Shown here: positions 30,556 to 42,239 of the stretch, piece by piece
Layout: the number at the start of each line of letters is the position of its first letter
Position numbering within the stretch: the first letter of the stretch is position 1
Origin: Prostheceraeus crozeri
Taxonomy: Eukaryota; Platyhelminthes; Polycladida; Euryleptidae
Direction: 5' to 3'
NCBI GenBank assembly: GCA_907163375.1
Contig: CAJQUW010007494.1
Span: 37,739 to 101,738 of the forward strand
Length of the DNA stretch: 64,000 nucleotides
Program-made: the position numbers and the translations under genes
Notes under the pieces: model-generated
What the model was told of the DNA's origin: nothing
Seen by the model: the letters and a program-made list of their open reading frames with translations, nothing else
The model's database searches: none

Positions 30556-31012
30556 CAGGGTGTCCACCCTATCTGAGAAAAAAAATTCACGTACAATTCA
30601 CGTACCACTATTTCAGGCCTACTTGCCCGGCAAGCGACAGTTGGTTGAGTCAAAATCATTCAAAAACACTACCCGCAGCAACTGCTCAAAGAAATGCAGT
30701 AATGAGATCTTTACAGTTGTATACACACTGCACACATAGTAATATGAGTGCATTCGATGTTGTTTTGAAGCCATCATTTCACAAATAAATGGTATTTTTG
30801 GTCACTCAATAATCTCTAAATACAACATAATTCACGGCTATAAAAATCAAGGGTAATAATAATAGGGTTTGTGTTTTAGATTTCTAGAAGCATATTAAAA
30901 CTAAGAATATTAGTGTGCATATTCAAGGAGATAACTTTTTATTTCTTTTAAAAACATCAGAATAGAAACAATAGACTGAGTCCACCATAGCAAAAAAAAC
31001 TAAACAATCTAA

Positions 31013-31195
31013 AAATCTTCCAATAGTCGGCGCTTCCGTTGTGCACATAAGTATGAGATTTCCGCTTCCTTCTCCTTCTCCCTTGCCTCATTCAATTCAA
31101 TAGCTTTCCTTTTTCGAGCTGCCTCCTCTTGCTGCTTTTCTGCGACATCCTTCTGTTTCTGTCCACCACTATCTTCATTCGCAGTGTTGATTTTG
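31013..31195 (-). pseudogene. Charged helical protein tail inside the 30.5-32.5 kb element
   Basis: The minus strand reads a stretch rich in K, E, Q and R (DVAEKQQEEAARKRKAIELN, then EAREKEKEAEISYLCAQRKR) and stops at 31013. Such tails end the Myb/SANT-like accessory proteins of PIF/Harbinger elements, but equally other coiled-coil proteins. The DNA-binding part that would decide is not readable upstream. Low confidence in identity, moderate that it was coding, since the amino-acid bias is strong for about 60 codons. Confidence 0.35.
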
Positions 31196-31995
31196 TAAAA
31201 TGCTTACAGATTTGGAGAAACTTAAAACTTATTCCCCCTCAAAATTGAATGTCCTCTGACATGAAATGCCAATAGGTTTCCCATGACCAACATAGTCAAC
31301 TTTATGGCTACTCCGGCCTATCAGGAACCAGTATCCTTGAATTAGATCTCTGGGGCCGTATGCTGGACCATCCCCATAACTTAGGATTTGCCTAAGTTAG
31401 GGAAGAATCCCAATTCGCATGCTTGAACGTCAGCCCTAACCCACTTAGGAAAAAAATCTTAGGGTATTGCTGGGGGTATCTAAGTCAGGGTTGGGGAGCT
31501 TTGGTATGCTGAAACAAAGCTAGGACAAAATCCTAGGAATAAGTCTCAAAATCTTGATGAAGAATAGGCGAACCTAGACCCGCCCCTATGTCAGGAATTA
31601 TACATGTATATCAATTCTTCAATATTTTTTCTGAATGGACTAAATCAGTTTAACCTTTTCAATATTGGTGTCTAGATTCACTGTTATCTATTAGTGTTTA
31701 ATGTCCATGTTTGTTCATTTCCTATCAATTTTTTTACGTTTTTTCTTGTGCAATGATTTTGATTACGATGACACTATCTGTCGCATAATAAAACTAATAA
31801 ATCACCACCATTTCCAAATTTTCCACATTAGTCAAATTTAGTCACATTTAAACGATTTTTTCACCTTTCTAGAAAATCGCTCAATGCGGCCATTTCCAGC
31901 TGTTGCCTCACATGATCTACAGTACGTATATACTCTCGCATGTACATGTAGTCTTTGATGCTCGTAGATTAGGAGCATTTGTCTCCTGATGTCAG
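31196..31995. other. Non-coding interior of the 30.5-32.5 kb element
   Basis: It contains a distinct GC-richer patch at about 31340-31560 (GGGCCGTATGCTGGACC, several CCTAAGT/ACTTAGG phrases in both orientations, GGTATGCTGAAAC) that looks like a nested short repeat. I found no second copy in the window, so no family is named. Confidence 0.35.
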
Positions 31996-32470
31996 TTGGA
32001 TGATATATGCTTATCGCACACGGCCAACATGTTCAAGCATTTGCGCCAGAACAACATTTGTAGGTTTCCACTGACCATCACCACATCAACCATCCTGCAT
32101 CGCTTCTACAAGGTTATGGCTACTTTTGATGAGCGTGCGTCTGAATTTTCATTGTCTGAACCCAGACCCGTTGTTAGTAGCGGCTATATGATATGAACAT
32201 ATCTACATGTTTATGCCTTTCTTTCTTGTAACATACTTTTTTGTAGAACCAAGTCAGAGTTGGTGCAACAACGGAAGAAAAAAAATTTAGCACATGCAAC
32301 AGGAATCAGTGGATATCAAGTAGGAGTAAATAGCAGTAAACACCACTATCTGCGCAACGGAGCTGAAATTCACTTACACCTTCGCATTTTCCCAAAATTC
32401 ACGTACAATTCACGTACATTTTCATAATTTTCAAAATTCACGTACAATTCACGTACAGTGGACACCCTAT

Positions 32471-33115
32471 AATTAATTTGTTACGATTAATTGATTGCTT
32501 AATTTATCAATTGAAACCAATTACTTGGTTATAATGAATGGCTACAATCAATTTGTTTTTCTGATGAATGATTTGGATTGAAGTTACTTAGATAACACAG
32601 CTTCTCATGTATGGCTTCATATACGTGGACTTCTCGCTACCGGGTGTCAATACCGGCTACAGAATGATAGCTATAGCAACTGATATGCAATGCTAAGATT
32701 GACCCAACTCTTAGCTTCGGAAAAAGCACGATGAAGCTCAGGGGTAGAGCGATTGGTGTAGATAACCCCATTGGTATCCGAGGGAAGTCCTATCAGGTAG
32801 ATGGTCAAAAATGTGACTTGTTCAAGAAGTTATTTTGGCTGAAAAATCATATCTTTGTTTTTTTGTTATTTTGGATTTATCAACATAATGGCATGCGATA
32901 CAAGATTTGCTTATGCAAGCTAATATAATTATCGGCTTTGAGATAACACATTGATAGCTTTCCTAAGTGTCCTTCGCTGGTGTTCAGATGGATTCGATGG
33001 TCACCAATTGGACAATGATTCCTTTATCTTCATTGACTTCAGACAAAGTTACGGCACGTTAGATTTTTTTCTAAATGGGAGATAGTTTATAAAATGAATT
33101 TATTTACATGTACTT
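32471..33115. other. Gene-free DNA
   Basis: AT-rich with several TTGATT/AATCAA phrases near 32475-32570. No supported gene or repeat. Confidence 0.5.
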
Positions 33116-33345
33116 ATTTATATATTTCACTTCTCTCTGTCCCACCCAAGGCACAGAATCATAGTAGAGAGCTAGGGATGGGACAGCCTTCGCACACTCG
33201 CCACTCTCACCAGGATAGGGTTAGCAACTTCTAGTGAGAGCGGTTGTACCTCCTGAGGCGGACAAACTCGAACCCAGAACTTCAGTTTTTCCGTACCGAA
33301 GCTCGAAGCTCGACCTTTAACCACTTGCCATTGCAGCTCTGGTGT
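33116..33345 (-). repeat. tRNA-derived SINE-like sequence, minus strand
   Basis: Read on the minus strand, a box-A-like GGCAAGTGGTTAAAGGTCGA is followed about 45 bases later by CTGGGTTCGAGTTTG, a box B. The head spacing fits a tRNA-derived promoter. The tail (GGTGAGAGTGGCGAGTGTGC and beyond) is unrelated to the other SINEs. It is flanked on the right by GC-rich LINE-tail-like sequence. It is single copy here. Confidence 0.55.
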
Positions 33346-33789
33346 TGGCGGTTTGATGTCTTATTCTCATTGCCTTTCCTCAGTGGCTATACTAAGTTGA
33401 TGTTGCGGCGGATCCTGATAACCGAATATCAGCTGCTGGGATATACAACAAAGTTCTGGGCTTCCTCCCATGTGGCATATCTGGCTATGCCTTTTCCAAA
33501 GTCCCCTCAGCGATGGCCGCCGCCCCTCTTCGGAGGTAAGGTGTGGGGAGGGAACACTGGGGTTGCTGTCTCCCCTCCCCCGGTCAATGCTGTTCACCCT
33601 GTGTGAATAGCTTCGTCTTGAGTATGGTAACACCCCGGTAGTATCGGAATGGCCATCTCCTCAGCAAGGCACTCCTCACCAGTAGTAGGCATCAATCTGC
33701 TTACTGTGTGTGTCGCTTCGCATTGTCTTGATACGAAGCCTCCAATCCGCTGGACGGAGCCGGTTAAAAAAGAGACAACAACAACAAAT
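33346..33789 (+). repeat. Probable LINE 3' end with (ACA)n tail
   Basis: A GC-rich non-coding block that ends in GGTTAAAAAAGAGACAACAACAACAA at 33764-33789. Simple-repeat tails of this kind close many non-LTR retrotransposons. The open frame at 33244-33606 crosses both this block and the SINE and has no motif. Immediately after the tail the RT remnant at 33790 begins, so two insertions lie head to tail. Confidence 0.5.
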
Positions 33790-35530
33790 GGATGAAGAAC
33801 CGGTTATGTTGGGTTAAGGTGGAGAACGTGAAGAGCAAGACCAGGTTATTTCAGCAAGGGTTTCCTCAGGGCTAAGTCTTTTCTCCTCTCCTATGCCTGG
33901 TGTTCATCAATGATCTTGTTAAACGTCTGGCGGAGGAGACGGAAGTGAGTGCCTTTGCGGATGACCTGGCGGCTTTAGTGTCTGGGGAGTCGGTGGTGAA
34001 GATCAAGGAGCGGTTGCAGAGGGCGTCTGGATTGGCTGAATAGTGATGTTATGAGTGGCTAATGAAAGTGTCGGTGGACAAATGTTCCGTGACGTTGTTT
34101 TCTAATAACGTCAAGGATCGGGAGATGAGTGGGTTGGATGTCATGGTAAAAGGGAGCTGGCTGAGGAAGGAGAAGCTCCCATGTTTCCTGGGTATTACAT
34201 ATGATGGCACGCTTGCCCTCAAGGAACAGGTGGAGAAGGTAGTGAAGAAGGCTGAGAAGGTTGTTTGCCTGATGAGACAGCTGGCTGTGAAGGACTGGGG
34301 ATGGAGCAAGCAGTTGTTGAGGGTGACGCATGTTGCGTTGGTGAGGAGTATTCTGTTGTATGGTACGTCGGCGTGGGCACCGTGTGTGTGCAAGATGTTG
34401 TGGAGTAAGATTGAGAGGGTGCATTTTGAGGTAGCGAGAGTGATTGGAGTTACGGTGAAAGAAAAGTGCACCAAAGGAGGCGGTGTTGATGGAAGCAGTT
34501 CTTTGTGAGGTAAAGAAAGTGGCGGAAGGTCTATGGATGAGTGAGTTTGAGAGGTGCTTGAGAGTGAGGGATGAGAATACTAGGACGAGCCTAGGATTCA
34601 AGGTGGTTCCGAGGCGCTTGGTGAGTAGGGATGATTGGCGATCTTGCGCGAGAAGGCTGTTGAGTAGTACGATTCATGAAGGGATCAGAAGGATGAAGGT
34701 TGTACAAGGTGAGAGACCTGGGAAGGTGTGCAGTGGCGTGGAATGGTTGGTGGAAGGTGGGAAGTGTGAAGATGAGGAGAGCAGTAGAAGAGTGGCGACT
34801 GAGAAAATGATGAGTGTGGGCGGAGTGGATGTGACGCTGCGTACGGACGGGTCGGTGGTTGATGGCTGCAGAAGAGGTGTATCAGCGGTGGTTATCACCA
34901 GCGGATCACCGGTTGAGCCGGTCTGGGGTGGTGAGGTGTTGAAGGGAGCGGGTGTGATTGGTTCTTCGTTTCAAGCGGAGTTGGGGGCGTTGTTGGAAGC
35001 GGTGAAATGGCTGTCTGATCATCAAGATGATTGGACTAGTGTGATAGTGGTATCTGACAGTTAGTCAGGACTAACTGCTATGATGAGGATTGGTAGTGGC
35101 AAAATGAACAGTTGCCTGACAGAGATCGTTCTGTTGTGCATGCAGCTGGGCGACGCAGGGAAAATGATGGTGTTCGTGTGGCTGCCCGGTCATTGCGGTT
35201 TGTTGGGAAATGAATGGAAGGGTGAGGCGGCTAATAGAGCTAGAAGTGAAGACCAAGAAGAGGTAGAGTGCTTCCACGAGGTGGTCAAGAGTTGGTGGAA
35301 GAAACGGGAAGCAGTTGATGTGTGGTCTCATGAAAGATGTGGAAAGCACAATTTGGAGAGCAGTTGGTCCCGGGAAGAGAGAGTCAGTATGGCTCGATTG
35401 AGGTCTGGACACACTCTAGAGTTGGGGGCGTACAGAAAGGGAATTGGGATGCATGGTTCTGGCTTTTGTCGTAGGTGTGGTAAGGAGGTGTTGGAGTCTG
35501 TTGAGCACAGGGCTGCGGAAGCGATTAATT
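33790..35530 (+). pseudogene. LINE with reverse transcriptase end and RNase H, 5'-truncated
   Basis: The first ~230 bp encode the RT motifs QQGFPQG...SPLL and FADDLAAL. The thumb region follows (CFLGITYDG...VVKKAEKVVCLMRQLA). An RNase H domain comes next: LRTDGSVVDG (D), SFQAELGALLEAVKWL (E), VIVVSDS (D) and VWLPGHCGLLGNEWKGEAAN (H/D). It ends with CRRCGKEVLESVEH. RNase H-bearing LINEs belong to the I/R1-type groups. There are stops near 33872 and 35062 and a frame change near 34480, so it is dead. Codons are markedly G-rich (GTG, GAG, AGG), unlike the surrounding AT-rich DNA. Confidence 0.85.
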
Positions 35531-36163
35531 TTTATTCGTTTCCGCTTCCGCTTACACTCAACCGCCTCCGCTTCCAATTATTGGAGACCGGACATGGGCT
35601 ACACACCTCCCGATTTCGATCCCCTTTTTCTTCATTTTCCACTTTTTTACCAATTATAGGTTCTAACGTTAGCACTTCACAGTCTTTTCTGTCGTAAACC
35701 ATAGCTGAATTGTATGCGTTTTTTGACTAGCCAAAAAGTCAAATATTTTTCAAATTTACTGAAAATACTGACCTTTGGGAAATTGCGAAACAAAAAACGT
35801 TATATTTTCCCAACACGTGTGTAGTAAAAAAATGTTAAACGACCAAAATTCAAGTATTTGAATTTAGCATCTGGTAAGTTGAATTCCTTGTATTTCATTC
35901 ATGTCAATTCATTTCATCTATGTGTATGTACCAGTTGTCAATTAAGATTAAGTGTACATTCTCATTCAGTTTACATCAAGCAAAGGGATTCAAACATTAA
36001 TAAAATTCAAAAGTATGTAAATACATTCAAAAAGATTGTGAAAAATGCACATATGCCAACTATTCAAATAATTCCCTGCAAGACAAAAGATATGAAAAGC
36101 AAAGGAAAAACATTATTTTTTATTTGTAAGACTCCGTCATGAATTATTCCATACAGTATTATA
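35531..36163. other. Gene-free DNA
   Basis: It starts with a CCGCTTCC-type pyrimidine-rich patch (35545-35580), possibly the end of the LINE. The rest is AT-rich. The 94-codon frame at 35858-36142 has no motif. Confidence 0.45.
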
Positions 36164-37784
36164 CAGATTGTTTCATAAAAAATGGATCACCCTTAAACAT
36201 CGCCTTAACTTCAACTTTGTCTAACTCCGCTAAACTTGAACGAATTTCTCTGAAATTTGGAAGATATATCAGTTGTGCTTGCTAATATCATTGTTGGAAA
36301 TTTCAAGCATGAATATTGAGTTGTTTTCCTGTTATAGATAAAAAAGTAGTAGATAATTTGATCTTCATTTAGCAATGTTACACAAAATCATACCGCACTC
36401 TTATAAAATTACATTTGTGTCCTTTGTTATGTAATATGTTGTTCTACAAGCCAAAAGCTATCAAGCAAAACAAAAATAAAGAAAATCGGTCAATCAGAGC
36501 CAGTATAGCACCATTATTCATCAACAATAATGTAACTGCTACATGTGATTAACTGGACTTCATGTTCCATAGCTTCCTGACTTCGTTGCGGTGGTGTTGG
36601 CAGCACTCCTGATTGCTTTCAGCTAGAAATCTATCTCTTACCGGTTGAAAACAATACAAAGCACAAATGAACAATAACGAGATCGCATTCACAAAAGGCA
36701 AAGTGTCAGCCTTGCTAGAACTAGGGTTTTCTTTGCGAGCTACAAGCAAGCGACTAAATGTCCCTTGCACAAATGTGCATCGATGGCATAATGAGGATTT
36801 TCGACTCTGTCGTAAAGAGGGCTCTGGCCGTCCACGCAAAACATCCAAACGTAGAGACCGCTTAATTTTGAGATTTGTTAAAGTTGATCCAATTCTCTCG
36901 TTAACTGAGATGCCTGCACTAGACTCGTCTATTTCTAAGTCCACTATTCGTAGAAGACTTATTGAGTCGAATTTCAAGAGCTGTAAGAGGCCCTCTCAGA
37001 TCGAATTATCAGATTAGCATACAAGAAGACGTCTCAGATGGGCAATGAGTCATTGTCACTGGAGAAATCAATGGGATCGGGTTGTCTGGTCTGATGAGGC
37101 ATCAGTCCGTCTGAAGGATAGTGATGGTCGATTGAGGTTAAGGATAAAATCTGATCTGGAAATTCCGAGACATTTACATCGTCCCCGGGTACAAGGTGGT
37201 GCAACTCTACTTATTTGGGCTGGCATTTGGACCAATGGCCGCTCTGAACTTTACATACAGCAAGGAACCATGAATTCTGAACGCTATGTGAATGTTTTAC
37301 GAATGAACATTGGCCAAATGACAGATCAACTTGGTGATCCATCGACTTGGTTATTTATGGATGATCAACTTATGCAAGTCTCAATTAGGGCTTAGGACAT
37401 TATCTTGGCCAGCTCGTTCTCCTGATGTGAATCCCATAGAAAATGTATGGAGTATTCTAAAACGTAACGTTCGTCGTTCACTGCTACCTACAGATGGCGT
37501 ATCACCACTTACGTCACTGTTAAAAAGAGAGTGGAGAAAGTTAGATCAGTCAAAAATCAACGATATCATCGAATCAATGCCTAGACGAATTGGTAATGTC
37601 ATTGACAGTAAGGGTAGGGCCACAAAATATTAGCTTCTTAAGAACCGTTACTGTATCATAGCTTATCAGATTGAACATTTAAATATATTAGAGACATGAA
37701 ATAACATGAAAAATACTTTCTGTATCATACTTATGTTTTATTTAGTCAAATTTTAGGATGATCCACTTTTTATGAAACGGACTG
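36164..37784 (+). mobile_element. Tc1-like transposon, both ends present
   Basis: The left end is CAGATTGTTTCATAAAAAAT at 36164. The right end on the other strand is CAGTCCGTTTCATAAAAAGT, starting at 37784. Both continue with GGATCA(C/T)CC, giving a ~29 bp inverted repeat with about five differences. TA flanks both ends (36162-36163, 37785-37786). At 1621 bp it has the usual Tc1 size. About 500 bp of non-coding DNA precedes the transposase. Confidence 0.93.
36667..37633 (+). pseudogene. Tc1-like transposase, disrupted
   Basis: From the ATG at 36667 there is a paired-like helix-turn-helix region (KGKVSALLELGFSLRATSKR), then GSGRPRKTSKR, the usual GRPR hook. A stop follows at 37015-37017. The catalytic part has VVWSDEASVRL (first D), LIWAGIWTNG, and STWLFMDDQ where FQQDN is expected. 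A frame change near 37390 with loss of around twenty bases precedes LSWPARSPDVNPIENVWSIL (final E) and runs to 37630. The family is DD34E, but the true spacing cannot be read here because the deletion lies between the last two catalytic residues. Confidence 0.9.
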
Positions 37785-40700
37785 TATAAAATCGGAAGTT
37801 GTGTTGAAGTGCTGAAAGTGAGCTAGGCCTACTGTTGATTACTCACATTGGTGATACCGCGAGTGCATAATATGAAAGATCTACGATTTCCATTAAATGC
37901 TGTGCTGTTTCATCATTATGCACATGCAGCTTTCTGCCTACTGACAGGACATTCGCTCCTTTCTTCTCAACATCTCTCGATCCTCAACAATCCTCTTCAT
38001 TTGGTGGTAGGACTTCCGGTTTTTCAAAAATCTAACGTAGTTTTCTCATTGTTCCTCTTGGTCTAGTTACTTTCAGACGGTATTCCATCACTTCTCTCAA
38101 TAAATCATCATTGACACTGCCTTCTCCTGATTGCTTTGTAAGACTGCTGTTTGTTCAAAATGTTTACATTAACAAAAATAGAGTTTACATAACAAAAATA
38201 ATTAAAAATTTAACAAAATTACATTCTTCTGCGTTAGCAATTCCGTGTCACATTAATTGCTTACCCTATTACACGTTTACATAACATGAAAGTTTTCATG
38301 CGCTACAAATAGTGTAATAAAAATGAAATTATTTAGCGAATATTGACAAATCTTGTATAACAAGAAGAATTGCCGTGTTAAGTCTACATAATGAAAATAC
38401 ATGAACTCTTTTATTTTTGTATTGCAAAAATCAGCATGTGAATTTCATGTAAATCATTGTATGAATATTCCGTCATATTAGAGACAATGACAACAGAATA
38501 TCAAAAAAAATAAAAACAGCAGTATTGTAATAATTTCCATTATCAACCATATCAATAATAATTGACAAATTTTTAATCTTACTAATAAAATGAAGAATTA
38601 AGATTATCATAATATAAAAAATATCAATTTTCCTAGTGATAATGTTTTAAATTTATATGATGGTCGATATTCTCATTATACATAAAAACAGATTAGGGTT
38701 TTTCTACCATTCACGAATTTGCTTATTTAAGGGGTTGAACATTAAAGAAAGTCGAGGCAAGCGTACAAAAAACAATTTGAAAACATAGCATGAATTTAAA
38801 AATTTCTCATTGCAGAATTGCGTCGTTCATGCAAGAAAAGGCCTTAATAATTTCACTTTTGTCAAACAGGATTCAAGCAAATTAATTTTGCTTTAATTCA
38901 AGTGCCCATCGATCTAGCTTCGTAAAACTATCTGGCAGGCATTGAGCCAATTGGTACATGATCACACACATTACTCAAAAGTCTCTGAGTAAAGCGACAT
39001 CAAACAAAGAACGTGCAAATATCTACATAAAGACCAGATGTGCATATTTCTAACACCTATCTAACTATTCCGTGTGATTAGATGATTATTTCGAAATCAT
39101 AACATATTTACTTAAATTGTGCCATCTTCAGTCAACTTCTGTTAAATACAAGTAAATAGAATAAACAGTCTTTGATTGATTTTCACAGATGCCAAGCTCG
39201 GATATTTGATTCTGTACGGCATTATCAAGATGATTTCATCTTATACAATTTCTTCGTTTGTCACGAATGTCCTTCGGTAGCTATACAATGTCGACTTTCA
39301 AAGTGTGGAAACTGTGGAGATCGTTGATTATTTATTAGTAGTGCATATTACATGTACATTCAAATTATGTGATGGCAACACACGGCTAACAGAAAAGCAA
39401 ATCATAAATGCTTTATTTTGATTGTAGCACCATTCTCTCGCTTAGCCAACATGATTGAACTTATCTATTTAAGTACACAATGTGGCACTGGATTTCAAGA
39501 AATATCGCGGTAATGATAAGGCAAATAGACAGTAATACAACATGTGTATGTTAAAGGCATCTTAACACGCTCGTATACGGTATTCAACCCAGTGGTTCCG
39601 TTAAGTGTGATGATAACATAGAGACTACAACTGATGAACCAAAATAGAATGGACTGAACCATATCATTTCAGTGGATGCGGTTCTCACTTTATAATGACA
39701 ACTACGACTTACATGCATTAGAAAGCATAATAGAAAATCAATTAATAGCGAAGCATTAGCTTCATGTGGAGACAATTGAGACAGGCTGAATGTGCCATGA
39801 TTTTAACGACCATCATTGCTTTGCTAAGTGTAGTGATAGACAAAATGGTTGTTAAGTGCGCATGAAATCATCTATAATTAGATGATGGGAAATCCCTCGA
39901 AACAAAACAAAAACCGTGTCGTCGGGAGAATCGCAGACTGAGGTACAGAAGATTCCATGAATCCCAACTGATGAGGCTACTGCAATCGATATTTTCCTCA
40001 TGAAAATGTATGCCAGAATTTATATACCAATCAACCAGCTGAGACGTGTTTAGTTTCCTTATCGTCATTGCGATAGAATGAAATAATACCTGATTCCAAG
40101 TCAGTAACTGTCATTATGACATATTTTACCTTCCATGAAGAGGGTATTAGCAGATCGGTGTGTTGGCATAGAATTCAAGATGATAAGAAAGTATATTGAA
40201 TATCAATTCAGAAAACTGACTTTGACGCTGAGGTCGCGCATGAATGGGTCAGTGGACAAAAAGGAGGTGTTCAACTGAATGTTGGAGAAGCAATGCTTTG
40301 ATAAGCCTAAATGATACTTTCCTAATTCCTGTCTTATGTCCCACCAGAGACAGAAACCGGTCGCCGGACCTGACCGACCTGCAACAGCAACTTTATCACC
40401 AAGCAAGAGATTTCTTTGATCACTCAATTAAGCCAACTAAACCTACAGTGCTGTGCAGCAACATTGTCCACCCCATCAAATTTGCAAAAAAGTGCGAATA
40501 TCTTCTTTATTTATGAATTTCTACATTTATGAATGCAAAATAATATTGAACAACATTTCAGTCTCGTAAGACAAAAAAGTAAAAAAAACAAGGCTACAAC
40601 CATGTGCAGCCACCTCTAGAAAACTGTATTTTTTGCAAAAATCAAGAGAAGTAGGCAATTTTGCAGCACAACATTGTAACTGCTATTCAACATTAGCAAT

Positions 40701-42239
40701 TACATGTACATATCTAGGCATATTGGAAATGATTTTAGTTAACAATGACATTTATGTTGATTTTGATAATATCTACAGTCAAACCTCGTCAAATCGGACT
40801 GGCATAATTGAGACTTATGAATAAAGAACCATATTCTTTCTTCCCTCTTACTGATTGCTTACGCTACTATACATTCAGATGCCGATTGTTATGGATCATG
40901 ATTTGCATTTCATTAAGACTCCTGCTGAAACATTTAATTAAAAACTGGCATTCGCGGTCTAGCATATGCAATTAACGAGCTTTGTGGAATTTTTATCTCG
41001 CATTGTTATCTTGTGTATCAACGCATTTTGCAAGAAATATCATTCTCTTATTCATCGGTAAACGAATACTTGACCAATGCTTCTTAGGTAACGACCACTT
41101 AGGTAACCTATGAACTACAAGAGGGAGAAGGACATTTCACCGCCATCAGCTGTGACCAACAGACGCACATGGCGATTATATACATGGCGCATCGTACATA
41201 ATCGGATATTAGAAATTGTTTGGTAACCTTGGCTGACCGTACCTCATGCTCATCATATTAATTTGCGGAGAGCCAATAACCAGGTCTAATTTTGCACTCT
41301 ATTCCTATCAGTGGAATGCATTCACACAAAGAGTCCCTCATAAACATCACTACTGTCTTCTCATCTAAGTAACGCACTTGACATGTTAAGCCTATAAGTG
41401 AAAATATTTCTCCATGCCGAATATTAGTCCGTAGGCCTGTGGCATAGCTAGGGTCTAAATAACTTTGATTGAATCTTGTAGGGCTCTCTTGATTAATATC
41501 TTGAAAGGTAAATATCAGCCTCATCAGAATTTTTAGTAACTTGCTACTGGCATGAAACCGGCCTGGGGCAGGATTGTGTCCGGCCTGCTTCCTGCTTCCG
41601 AATTGGAGGTTAGCGGTTCCCGGACCGGCTGGGTGCATTGGAAAAATTATTATGGGTGCATGTGGTAGTTCTGCGGTAGTTACTGTGCGATTTTATTAGG
41701 TACTAACTATCAATTTCATTACAAACGATTAAACACAAGAAAAACCTGTGCCATGTGTACATCACACATTTAACAGTACAGGGTGCCCGCGCTTTTCCAG
41801 AGGATAATTTCAAGACTGATAAAAAAATTCCACACTCATTGATAATCCCAATTTAATCTAATTCATCCAAAAATTTAGCTTGATTAACCTAGGAGAAGGA
41901 ATAAGTTGAAAAAAAGATAGGTGGGCTGTATTCGGCAATCGGATAGGCAATGACTGAGTCTGCGACAGATAGGAATCACTCAGAGGACACTTCTATTTAC
42001 AGATGAAAAGCGAAGTCAAAACATAGCAGACTGCATTCTGATGAGAACATGAAAATATACAGGAGCGAGTGCAATTGAGTTTGAAAGGCGGTACGAGCCG
42101 ATATGAAAATATGGCTGCAGGAGAAATAAAGATTGATTGAGCAGAGTGCACAGAAACAGAGACACGCCAAGCGTACCTGCTGATCAGAGATATCAATACA
42201 AAATGGGAACCGAAGCAATGATTTGCTAAAGATCACGAT
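37785..42239. other. Gene-free AT-rich DNA
   Basis: About 4.4 kb without a recognisable gene, RNA or multi-copy repeat. Single end-like phrases occur: CAGTCAAACCTCGTCAAATC at 40777 (pogo/Tc1-like) and CAGGGTGCCCGCGC near 41779. No matching partners were found. A GC-richer patch at 41560-41640 (CCGGCCTGGGGCAGG, CCGGACCGGCTGGG) weakly recalls the hAT-like MITE at 42623. Confidence 0.45.

Larger units (their letters stand above)
30556..32470. mobile_element. DNA transposon remnant with AGGGTGTCCAC termini
   Basis: The left end reads TTACAGGGTGTCCACC (from 30553) and the right end complement reads TTATAGGGTGTCCAC (to about 32474), matching 14 of 15. Just inside both ends lie copies of AATTCACGTAC: two at the left (30584-30610) and four at the right (32396-32456), all in the same orientation. 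The only coding trace is a charged minus-strand tail at 31013-31195. The superfamily is unclear. The target duplication could be TA or a TWA triplet. It is non-autonomous now. Confidence 0.72.

Noticed and set aside
34059-34601. A 180-codon minus-strand frame rich in S, T and H
   Set aside because: It is the antisense of the G-rich LINE RT, an effect of its base composition.
36549-36977. A 142-codon minus-strand frame
   Set aside because: It is the antisense of the Tc1-like transposase start.
40777-40800. A pogo/Tc1-type terminal repeat (CAGTCAAACCTCGTCAAATC)
   Set aside because: No inverted partner or transposase was found within several kilobases.
41779-41800. A transposon end beginning CAGGGTGCCCGCGC
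   Set aside because: No matching opposite end could be found.
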